11,327 bases of DNA from positions 1 through 11,327 of the forward strand of contig JBLHOT010000110.1 of NCBI GenBank assembly GCA_047623945.1. The letters are read 5' to 3'. Within the stretch, counting starts at the first letter, position 1, and every line of letters begins with the position of its first letter. The notes under the pieces are model-generated. The model worked only from the letters and a program-made list of their open reading frames with translations. It had not been told where the DNA came from and did not search any database. Source of the DNA: Arcticibacterium sp047623945 (GTDB taxonomy: Bacteria; Bacteroidota; Bacteroidia; Cytophagales; Spirosomataceae). Shown here piece by piece: positions 1 to 5,917 of this stretch. The translations under genes were made by a program, and so were the position numbers.

Positions 1-107
1 TGAACATCTGAAGGTAAACAGGAGACACCTGTACAATAAAGAGCGAAAAGGGCAGAGCCTTTGAACCCTAATTCTTTAAGAAATTCGTTTCTTTTGATTT
101 TTTCCAT
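1..107 (-). CDS. N-terminus of a lipoprotein, possibly Rieske (2Fe-2S) type; cut by window edge
   Basis: Reading leftwards from the ATG at 107-105, 35 codons stay open to the window edge. The peptide starts MEKIKRNEFLKELGFKG, then has a short hydrophobic stretch (SALFALYCTG) and a lipobox-like GVSC with the cysteine at residue 30. The charged start plus this hydrophobic stretch and cysteine suggest export and lipid attachment. From memory, short Bacteroidota Rieske 2Fe-2S lipoproteins begin in a very similar way (basic start, EFLK.LG, ALFA.YC.G, then a cysteine), so that is my best guess. The iron-sulfur motifs would lie outside the window, so the identity is inference. The same frame is open back to a TAG near 190 and holds another ATG at 164; I prefer 107 because it puts the basic n-region directly before the hydrophobic core. 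No Shine-Dalgarno sequence is visible. Confidence 0.55.
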   Translation of the reverse strand, partial: MEKIKRNEFLKELGFKGSALFALYCTGVSCLPSDV

Positions 108-216
108 GATCTGAAATTTGGTTTTAGGTAAAGTGGATGACTCGGTTGAAAACGGTGAGCCCATAGATTCCACGAAGGTCAAATTCTATTCAGATTATGT
201 TTTTAATGATTAGATA

Positions 217-240
217 TACGCCAGCTTTGGTGTTGGCGTA
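217..240. repeat. Perfect 7-base inverted repeat with 10-base loop
   Basis: TACGCCA at 217-223 and TGGCGTA at 234-240 are exact reverse complements around the loop GCTTTGGTGT. It is the most GC-rich spot in an otherwise AT-rich intergenic region. Neither strand has a T-run directly after the stem, so it is not a typical intrinsic terminator. It could be a protein-binding dyad or an RNA hairpin in the leader of the minus-strand lipoprotein gene, 110 bases upstream of its start. The function is unknown. Confidence 0.5.
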
Positions 241-243
241 AAA

Positions 244-251
244 TAGTTTTG
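244..251 (+). promoter_or_regulatory. Possible Bacteroidota -7 promoter element
   Basis: TAGTTTTG matches the Bacteroidota sigma consensus TAnnTTTG exactly. The nearest upstream TTTG (226-229, inside the hairpin loop) is only 14 bases away, shorter than the roughly 17-23 expected for a -33 element, so support is partial. If used, it would give a leader of about 260 bases before the gene at 515. An eight-base match with two free positions is easily found by chance in AT-rich DNA. Confidence 0.25.
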
Positions 252-362
252 TATTGTGCTATGGAAACGTCTTCTTCTAATTTTTTAGTATTCAGTATGT
301 TCTTTTATTAATCTAAACCAATAAAACAGAAGAAATAAATCTTAGATTAAACATCTACTAAT

Positions 363-381
363 CAGATATTTAAAGTATCTG
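363..381. repeat. Perfect 6-base inverted repeat
   Basis: CAGATA at 363-368 pairs with TATCTG at 376-381 around the loop TTTAAAG. It lies about 135 bases upstream of the exported-protein gene. It could be an operator for that gene, but short dyads like this arise by chance in AT-rich sequence. Confidence 0.25.
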
Positions 382-514
382 CCAAAATATTTATTAATTT
401 AATGCTTCTTCAATTACTCTCTTATATTTTTTCTAAACCTTAAAATAAACTTCTCATAAATACTGAATTTTCTGAGCAAATTTTGATTAAATTGACCAAT
501 TAACAACAAATAAT

Positions 515-1201
515 ATGAAAACGAAATCACTACTAACCGTTGGACTTTTACTCCTATCTTTTATCACTTTTGGCCAGGGGTTTATGCCTGGGTTTGATAT
601 TTACTCCCATAAACAACCCTCCTATCTGACGCTCCAAGATGGAACTGAAGTGGAAGGTACTATAGATAAAGTCTCAAGAAAGAGAAACAATATTTCTGGT
701 CTTAGAATGGAAGTAAATGGTGAAATAGTTGAGTATGATCCGGCAGAAGTAAAAGAAATGTACTTACCTGCTAATAAGCTGAATACGCTATCCCTCAAAC
801 TAGATAATTCATTAAACACTTCCATGGACTATGATTTGGATATGATTAATGAAGGTTATGGGTTCTTTGAGAACACGGAGGTCATGTGGGGTAAAAAAGT
901 CCAGACGCTGATGATGCAATTAGTTAATCCGTCTGCTGCTAATAAAATCAAAGTGTATTTTGACCCGATGGCCATGGAGACTATGAAAATGAGTGTAAGT
1001 GTACTTTCAACTGGAGGTATTGACCGCTCTTATTACATTAAAACGGATGATGGCCCGGCCTATAAAATCTCAAAAGCAAACATTAAAAATGAGTTCAAGA
1101 CGCTGTTTGCAGATTGTCCAAGCTTGCTTAAAGAGATTGGTAAAAAGCCGAACTGGAAGGAATTTGGTGATTATATCCATGCACATTCGTCATGTAAGTA
1201 A
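515..1201 (+). CDS. Exported protein of unknown function
   Basis: The 228-residue product begins with a clear Sec signal peptide: basic MKTK, a hydrophobic core (LLTVGLLLLSFITF) and a likely signal peptidase I site around residues 20-22 (FGQG). The mature part is hydrophilic. Residues 37-85 look beta-rich, with a strand pair YLTLQDGTEVEGTI and then VNGEIVEYDPAEVKEMYLP. I recall this layout (a DGTEVEG-type strand, a basic turn, then an E/K-MYLP motif) from hypothetical exported Bacteroidota proteins, but I cannot name a family or function. Two cysteines near the C-terminus (201 and 227) could form a disulfide in the periplasm. There are no membrane segments after the signal peptide and no lipobox, so a periplasmic or secreted location is inferred. 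It appears to be a single-gene transcript: a long AT-rich leader before it and a strong terminator 18 bases after the stop. No Shine-Dalgarno sequence precedes the ATG (ACAACAAATAAT). Confidence 0.85.
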   Translation: MKTKSLLTVGLLLLSFITFGQGFMPGFDIYSHKQPSYLTLQDGTEVEGTIDKVSRKRNNISGLRMEVNGEIVEYDPAEVKEMYLPANKLNTLSLKLDNSLNTSMDYDLDMINEGYGFFENTEVMWGKKVQTLMMQLVNPSAANKIKVYFDPMAMETMKMSVSVLSTGGIDRSYYIKTDDGPAYKISKANIKNEFKTLFADCPSLLKEIGKKPNWKEFGDYIHAHSSCK

Positions 1202-1219
1202 TCAATATTTAAAATGCTT

Positions 1220-1262
1220 AAAAAGCCAAGACAGTCCTTTTAAAACTGTCTTGGCTTTTTTT
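1220..1262 (+). terminator. Strong intrinsic terminator
   Basis: Two perfectly complementary 16-base arms, AAAAAGCCAAGACAGT (1220-1235) and ACTGTCTTGGCTTTTT (1245-1260), flank a 9-base loop and lead into a run of seven T (1256-1262). It starts 18 bases after the stop of the exported-protein gene and should end that transcript. The A-run on the left arm means it could also work on the other strand, although no minus-strand gene points into it. It isolates the next operon from upstream transcription. Confidence 0.93.
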
Positions 1263-1300
1263 GTACATTTTTCAAAAAGTATTTAAGCGTTATTAGTGGA

Positions 1301-1309
1301 ATTACTTTG
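1301..1309 (+). promoter_or_regulatory. Possible -7-like element of the hydrolase/monooxygenase operon
   Basis: ATTACTTTG lies about 44 bases before the ATG at 1353 and just after the terminator, where the promoter of the three-gene operon must be. It resembles the Bacteroidota -7 box TAnnTTTG but has one base fewer between TA and TTTG. The same nine bases recur upstream of the lipid kinase at 4990-4998. No clear -33 TTTG is visible. Confidence 0.25.
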
Positions 1310-1352
1310 TATTTTTCCACCCTCTATACTTCATAAACAAATATTACTTTTA

Positions 1353-2282
1353 ATGAAAGCAAAAAGTCCATTTGAACAACACGGTACAAAAGTCAAAAGC
1401 AATGGTATCGACATCTATTAAGAAACCTTTGGAAAGCCCGAAGACACCGCCGTTTTACTGGTCATGGGGATTGATTGTCAATGTGTTATATGGTCAATGG
1501 ATTTCATTGAGCCGTTGGTTGCTGCGGGTTATTACGTCATCAGATTTGATAATAGAGACATTGGTCTCTCGACATGGATAAATGATTGGCACATAAGTCG
1601 GCTTTATTCATTGGAAGATATGGCAAAGGATGCTGTTGGTCTTTTAGATGCACTCCATATCAAAAAAGCACCTATTATTGGTGCGTCCATGGGAGGTATG
1701 ATTGCTCAAAGGATTGCCTTATCACACTCAGAAAAGGCACTTAGCTTGACCTCCATCATGTCTACTGGGTTTGCCCTTAATCCGAATACCGTGAAAGAGT
1801 ATTCGTCTAAAATAGCATTTAGAATGATGCCCTATTTGGTAAAAAGAATTAGAATAAAGAACAAAATACTTGATGGCAAAGTAACAGTTGATGCTTATCT
1901 AAACACCTATAAGATGTTATTGGCAGGCACAAAATATCCATTTAATGAAACCTATTTTAGAGATTTGTTTACGTTCAGTATTCTGGAACGTAAAGGGCAA
2001 AACCCCAAAGCACGATATCAACAACTTTGTGCTATTGTCACATCTGGTTCGAGACTAAAAGAATTACCAAATATTAAAGTTCCAACGCTCATTATGCATG
2101 GAAATGCTGACAAGTTAGTGCCTCCCTTTCATGCAGAAATTTACGCTCCATTAATTCCACAGGCCAAGATGGTTTGGCTAGATGGCGTTGGGCATGAAAT
2201 TCCTACTGGAGTATTGCCACAAGTACATGTTGAAATTTTATCCGTTTTCAAAAAAGCTAATAGTAAACTTTTAGTCTCTTAA
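1353..2282 (+). pseudogene. Alpha/beta hydrolase with an in-frame TAA at codon 23
   Basis: A continuous frame from the ATG at 1353 reads as a normal alpha/beta-fold hydrolase of 309 codons except for one internal TAA at 1419-1421. Before it lies MKAKSPFEQHGTKVKSNGIDIY and after it ETFGKPEDTAVLLVMG, so the stop replaces what is usually a tyrosine in an IYYETFG-like strand. The rest is intact: RFDNRDIGLSTW, the nucleophile elbow GASMGG (Ser112 of the full frame), the acid in HGNADKLV (Asp253) and the catalytic His in DGVGHEIP (His281). No frameshift is needed. The first ATG after the stop is at 1464; a protein started there (272 residues) would lack the first beta strands and part of the oxyanion-hole region, so it is unlikely to fold normally. 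The gene ends 11 bases before the monooxygenase and is probably co-transcribed with it. The substrate is unknown; a partner hydrolase for esters made by the monooxygenase is plausible. A sequencing error at this base is a real alternative to a pseudogene. Confidence 0.8.
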
Positions 2283-2293
2283 AACCGACAGAA

Positions 2294-3748
2294 ATGAATA
2301 GCACTGAAAACTTTTATGATGTAATGATAATCGGGGCAGGCTTGTCTGGAGTTGGTGCAGCCTATCATTTAAAAGAAAACTGTCCAGACCGTACATTTTC
2401 TATTCTTGAAAGCAGAGCAAGTATTGGCGGTACTTGGGATTTATTTAAGTACCCTGGAGTTCGTTCTGATTCTGATATGTACACTTTGGGCTTTAGTTTC
2501 AATCCTTGGAAAAACCCAAAATCTATTGCTGACGGCAAAGCTATTTTACAATATATCAATGATACCGTTGATGATTTTGGGATTCGCGAGTCTATACAGT
2601 TCAATAAAAAGGCAAGCACTGCAGAATGGAGTTCCGTAAATAATCAATGGACTTTAGAAGTCAATAATTCTAAAACCAGCGTCACTGAAATCATAAAATG
2701 CAATTTCCTTTTTATGTGCTCTGGCTACTACAATTATGACAAAGGCTACGAACCCGAATTTCCGAATGCCGACGCTTTTAAAGGTATAAAAATCCATCCT
2801 CAAAAGTGGGATACTTCAATCGACCATACAGATAAGAAAATAGTGATAATAGGAAGTGGTGCCACAGCGGTAACACTTCTGCCCAAATTAGCAGAAAAAG
2901 CAAAGCAGGTAACCATGCTACAGCGTTCGCCTACGTATATTATGAATATGCCTAGTGAAGATGTGATTGCCAACTTCATTAAAAAAATACTACCGGAAAA
3001 GCTTGCCCATAGCATCATCAGATGGAAGAATATTCTCATTAGCAGGTTGTTTTATCTGGCTTCTAAAAGATTTCCGCAGTTCGTTAAAAATGCCTTAAAA
3101 AAATCTATAAAAAGTGAACTGGGAGATAAATACGTGGAACAAAATTTTGACCCAAAATACTTTCCTTGGAACCAGAGACTATGCTTAGTGCCTGATAATG
3201 ATTTATTTGAGGCTTTGAAGAATGAAAATGCTGCTATTGTAACAGACACTATTAAATCATTCACTGAAGATGGCATCTTACTTAATTCTGGGACGACTTT
3301 ACCTGCTGATATTATTGTGACAGCTACCGGATTGAATCTTCAGCTATTTGGCGGAATGAAATTAAGAGTGGACGATAAAGTAGTAGATACTTCAAAGGCT
3401 CATGCCTATAAAGGTGTTATGCTCAGCGGAATTCCAAATTTTGCCGTAGCCTTAGGTTATACCAATGCCTCTTGGACATTAAAATGTGACCTAAATTGCC
3501 TTTTTGTAGTGAAAATCCTTAACCACATGAAGGCACATAATTATTCAATTTGTACGCCCGTTTTTGACCATGAAAATTTAAAATCAGAACCGCTATTAGA
3601 CTTTGAATCGGGCTATGTTCTACGAGCAAGTCATATTCTTCCTAAACAAGGCTCAAAAGCACCCTGGAAAGTTCACCAGAATTATTTCAAAGATTTATCG
3701 TCATTAAAATACAGCTCTGTGAGTGATGAGTATTTGGTTTATAAATAA
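2294..3748 (+). CDS. EthA-type Baeyer-Villiger flavin monooxygenase
   Basis: This 484-residue protein is a class B flavoprotein monooxygenase, which uses FAD, NADPH and O2 to insert oxygen next to a ketone carbonyl or to oxidise sulfur or nitrogen. In order: the FAD Rossmann motif GAGLSG (14-19), the GGTWD segment (45-49) and YPGVRSDSDMY (53-63), the Baeyer-Villiger fingerprint FxGxxxHxxxWD complete at 162-173 (F162, G164, H168, W172, D173), the NADPH Rossmann motif GSGATA (187-192), QRSP, and the late ATGLNLQLFGG segment. Length and motif wording closely match mycobacterial EthA (about 489 residues) as I remember it, including CSGYYNYD, MLSGIPN and YTNASWTLK. It is soluble and presumably cytoplasmic. 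It follows the broken hydrolase after 11 bases and precedes the membrane protein by 25, so the three are likely one transcript. The natural substrate cannot be read from the sequence. No Shine-Dalgarno sequence precedes the ATG. Confidence 0.95.
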   Translation: MNSTENFYDVMIIGAGLSGVGAAYHLKENCPDRTFSILESRASIGGTWDLFKYPGVRSDSDMYTLGFSFNPWKNPKSIADGKAILQYINDTVDDFGIRESIQFNKKASTAEWSSVNNQWTLEVNNSKTSVTEIIKCNFLFMCSGYYNYDKGYEPEFPNADAFKGIKIHPQKWDTSIDHTDKKIVIIGSGATAVTLLPKLAEKAKQVTMLQRSPTYIMNMPSEDVIANFIKKILPEKLAHSIIRWKNILISRLFYLASKRFPQFVKNALKKSIKSELGDKYVEQNFDPKYFPWNQRLCLVPDNDLFEALKNENAAIVTDTIKSFTEDGILLNSGTTLPADIIVTATGLNLQLFGGMKLRVDDKVVDTSKAHAYKGVMLSGIPNFAVALGYTNASWTLKCDLNCLFVVKILNHMKAHNYSICTPVFDHENLKSEPLLDFESGYVLRASHILPKQGSKAPWKVHQNYFKDLSSLKYSSVSDEYLVYK

Positions 3749-3773
3749 TAAATGATTCAATGAAAAAATAATT

Positions 3774-4943
3774 ATGCATAACAAACTTCATCAAAGAGTT
3801 CAATCACTAGATTTCTTAAAAGGCCTTGTTCTAGTACTTATGGCCCTGGATCATACCAGAGATTTTTTTCATGCCGATGTCTTTATTTTTGGCCCACTTG
3901 ATCCACAAGCCACCACCTGGTCTATTTATGTCACAAGATGGATAACAAACTTTTGTGCACCAGCATTTAGCTTTCTAGCTGGGGTTTCCGTCTTTTTTGT
4001 TAGTAACAAAAAATCTCCTAGAGAATTGTCTTCCTTTCTATTCAAGAGAGGAGTTTGGCTCATTTTTATACAACTCACGCTAATAAATTTTGCATGGTAT
4101 TTCGACATTGGCATGCGTTTTATTGAGCTCGATGTTATTGCTTCCCTAGGTGTAAGTATGATTGCCCTTGCTGCTTTGGTGCATTTACCTCAGAAATTCA
4201 TACTCGTTTTTAGCATTTTCATGATTGCCGGGCATAATCTCTTGGACCGGGTTAATCTTGATACCTTTTGGTGGGCAATTCTACATGAACAGAGGTCTTT
4301 CCCCATTAATAATCACTTTTCATTTGATGTTTATTATCCGCTAATTCCCTGGATTGGAGTGATGTCTCTTGGTTTTTCATTAGGTCACTATTACCATAAA
4401 TCATATGATGCTAATCTTAGAAAGAAGACATTTATTTGGATAGGAGCCTCGGCCATTTTACTATTTGTGCTCTTGAGAGTTTTCAACCTTTATGGCAATC
4501 CTACAGCATGGACAGACTTTGGTTCTTTCTCAAAGAATTTAATGTCAATACTAAATGTCAATAAGTATCCGCCATCACTTTCTTACCTTCTTATAACTTT
4601 GGGACCCACATTTCTCCTCATGGCATTCAGCGAGAATATAAAAGGAAGTGTGGTTGGTTTTTTCATGGTATTCGGAAGGGTTCCTTTCTTCTTCTACATA
4701 GCACATCTTTATGTCATTCATCTTTTTGCAATGTTAGCAGTGGAGTTAACATGGACAGGATGGCAGACGATGGTTTTGGATGTTTGGGTGGTGGATGAAC
4801 CTGCTTTAAAGGGTTATGGATTCTCTCTAATAGGAGTTTACTTAATATGGATGCTCGTTATTGCCACACTTTATCCAGTAATTAGAAAGTTTGATCTTTA
4901 TAAGCAGAACAACAAAGATAAAACCTGGTTAAGCTACTTGTAA
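3774..4943 (+). CDS. DUF1624/heparan-alpha-glucosaminide acetyltransferase-like membrane protein
   Basis: This 389-residue polytopic protein has roughly ten hydrophobic segments. The N-terminus carries the family signature: a basic start, SLDFLKGLVLVLMALDHTRDFF (residues 11-32, with Asp26-His27), then PAFSFLAGVSVFF. Near the C-terminus is the segment GRVPFFFYIAHLYVIHLFAML. These are typical of the DUF1624/HGSNAT-like branch of membrane acyltransferases, which are thought to move acyl groups across or at the inner membrane. The acceptor is unknown here. There is no signal peptide apart from the first membrane segment. It starts 25 bases after the monooxygenase stop and is probably the last gene of that operon. 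Its place beside a Baeyer-Villiger enzyme is not an association I recognise, so any shared pathway is a guess. The ATG at 3774 is chosen because the nearby upstream ATGs are followed almost at once by in-frame stops. Confidence 0.85.
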   Translation: MHNKLHQRVQSLDFLKGLVLVLMALDHTRDFFHADVFIFGPLDPQATTWSIYVTRWITNFCAPAFSFLAGVSVFFVSNKKSPRELSSFLFKRGVWLIFIQLTLINFAWYFDIGMRFIELDVIASLGVSMIALAALVHLPQKFILVFSIFMIAGHNLLDRVNLDTFWWAILHEQRSFPINNHFSFDVYYPLIPWIGVMSLGFSLGHYYHKSYDANLRKKTFIWIGASAILLFVLLRVFNLYGNPTAWTDFGSFSKNLMSILNVNKYPPSLSYLLITLGPTFLLMAFSENIKGSVVGFFMVFGRVPFFFYIAHLYVIHLFAMLAVELTWTGWQTMVLDVWVVDEPALKGYGFSLIGVYLIWMLVIATLYPVIRKFDLYKQNNKDKTWLSYL

Positions 4944-4989
4944 GAATGTTTCATTCTAAATATTAGGCAGTAAAAACTGAAAACATTTG

Positions 4990-4998
4990 ATTACTTTG
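4990..4998 (+). promoter_or_regulatory. Possible -7-like element of the lipid kinase gene
   Basis: ATTACTTTG occurs 26 bases before the TTG start of the lipid kinase, in the 81-base gap after the membrane protein gene. It is identical to the nonamer upstream of the hydrolase operon (1301-1309) and resembles the Bacteroidota -7 box with a one-base shorter spacer. No clear -33 element is present, so the gene could instead be read through from the operon upstream. Confidence 0.2.
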
Positions 4999-5024
4999 GT
5001 AAGAACATCAACCCTCAGAATCTC

Positions 5025-5891
5025 TTGTCAGAGAAAGTACTAGTCATAGCAAATCCAGCTGCTTCTGGAGGAACTTCCTTAGAGGTGTATCATCTATTTT
5101 CTGATTTCCTGGAGTCACAAGCCATTCCTTTCCAAGAATATTTTACTAAAGGAACAGACGATGAAGAAGCTATTAAAGCTGTTGTAGAACAGAATAACCC
5201 AGCAATCATCAGTGTCATAGGAGGTGATGGCACTCTGAATATAGTGCTAAATAGCCTCCCAAATTTAAATTTCAAGATTCACCTTATTCCCGCCGGAACG
5301 GGTAATGACTTTTCTAAGGAGCTTTACGATGGACTAAACGAGGAGCAAGTTTTTCAACTTATTCTGAATAAAGTAAACTTAAAGAAAGTGGACCTCTGGA
5401 GAGTAAATAACAAACGATTTATCAACTGTTTCGGGGCAGGTTTTGATGGAGAAATTGCTCAAAGAATGTACGGCAAGAGTTACTTTTTGCCATCCAAGTT
5501 AAAATATTGGTTCGAAATACTAAGGTCCATATTTACCTACAAAAGCACCGAACTAACTATTAATGGTAAAACACAAGCCTGTTTTATGATGGCTGTAGCT
5601 AATGGAAAAGTATATGGAGGTGGATTCCAAATTGCCCCACTAGCAGATGCCACAGATGGTTTGGCAGATTTAATCATAGTAGGAAAAGTACCCATCCTTA
5701 AGCGTTTTCTTTATTTGCCGATTATTGAACGCGGGAAACACCTAGAATTAAATGTGATAACTTATAGTCAAAATAGCAGCGTTACCATTTCTTCGAAACA
5801 TCCTTTACCGGCTCAAATTGATGGGGAACCCATGCTTGCAGATAAGTATGAGATTTCACGGGAAGGTGAAATAGGTTTTCTGGTTTCTTAA
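5025..5891 (+). CDS. Diacylglycerol kinase/YegS-family lipid kinase (TTG start)
   Basis: The 288-residue product is a soluble lipid kinase of the DAGK catalytic family, which phosphorylates a lipid hydroxyl (diacylglycerol or a related lipid) with ATP at the membrane surface. Visible motifs are NPAASGG (10-16), the nucleotide-binding GGDGT (66-70), and PAGTGNDF (89-96); the C-terminal half contains GAGFDGEIA and ends with an IDGEPM segment, as in bacterial YegS/DgkB-like enzymes. Length fits the family (about 290-300). No in-frame ATG exists between the upstream TAA at 4971 and the conserved first strand, so TTG at 5025 is the best start: it gives (M)SEKVLVIANP, the normal beginning of the family. 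It probably serves phospholipid turnover. It is separated by 81 bases from the membrane protein gene and converges with the efflux operon, with only 26 bases between the stops and no hairpin that looks like a terminator. Confidence 0.93.
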   Translation: MSEKVLVIANPAASGGTSLEVYHLFSDFLESQAIPFQEYFTKGTDDEEAIKAVVEQNNPAIISVIGGDGTLNIVLNSLPNLNFKIHLIPAGTGNDFSKELYDGLNEEQVFQLILNKVNLKKVDLWRVNNKRFINCFGAGFDGEIAQRMYGKSYFLPSKLKYWFEILRSIFTYKSTELTINGKTQACFMMAVANGKVYGGGFQIAPLADATDGLADLIIVGKVPILKRFLYLPIIERGKHLELNVITYSQNSSVTISSKHPLPAQIDGEPMLADKYEISREGEIGFLVS

Positions 5892-5917
5892 TTCAATTAG
5901 AAATTAGACCCAAAACT

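Larger units (their letters stand above)
108..514. other. AT-rich intergenic region between divergent genes
   Basis: This 407-base stretch separates the minus-strand lipoprotein gene from the plus-strand exported-protein gene, so promoters for both should lie here. It holds a perfect 7-base inverted repeat (217-240), an exact TAnnTTTG match on the plus strand at 244-251, and a second, 6-base inverted repeat (363-381). From about 300 to 514 it is very AT-rich with no convincing gene. I see no tRNA, repeat array or insertion sequence. Only tiny open frames occur (16 and 32 codons), and neither is convincing. Confidence 0.7.

Noticed and set aside
107..164. Upstream in-frame ATG at 164 as start of the left-edge lipoprotein
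   Set aside because: It would place 19 polar, non-signal-like residues before the basic and hydrophobic signal segment; the ATG at 107 gives a normal export signal.
118..213. 32-codon plus-strand frame starting TTG with a protein-like composition (VDDSVENGEPIDSTK)
   Set aside because: It has no ATG, is closed by an in-frame TGA just upstream, matches nothing I know and lies in a divergent promoter region; chance is the best explanation.
217..240. Hairpin considered as an intrinsic terminator
   Set aside because: The stem is only 7 bases and is not followed by a T-run on either strand; it also lies between divergent genes, where no terminator is needed.
261..311. 16-residue frame METSSSNFLVFSMFFY just after the TAnnTTTG box
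   Set aside because: It is too short, has no ribosome-binding site or recognisable leader-peptide features, and is not followed by an attenuator-like structure.
1419..1421. Recoded or read-through TAA, or an alternative genetic code
   Set aside because: TAA ends neighbouring intact genes (1201, 2282, 3748, 5891), and no known read-through context or recoding structure is visible, so a plain nonsense change or base error is simpler.
4943..4957. Inverted repeat AGAATG-TTT-CATTCT right after the membrane protein stop
   Set aside because: The short AT-rich stem has no T-run after it (AAATATTA follows), so it is not a credible terminator and is likely to be chance.
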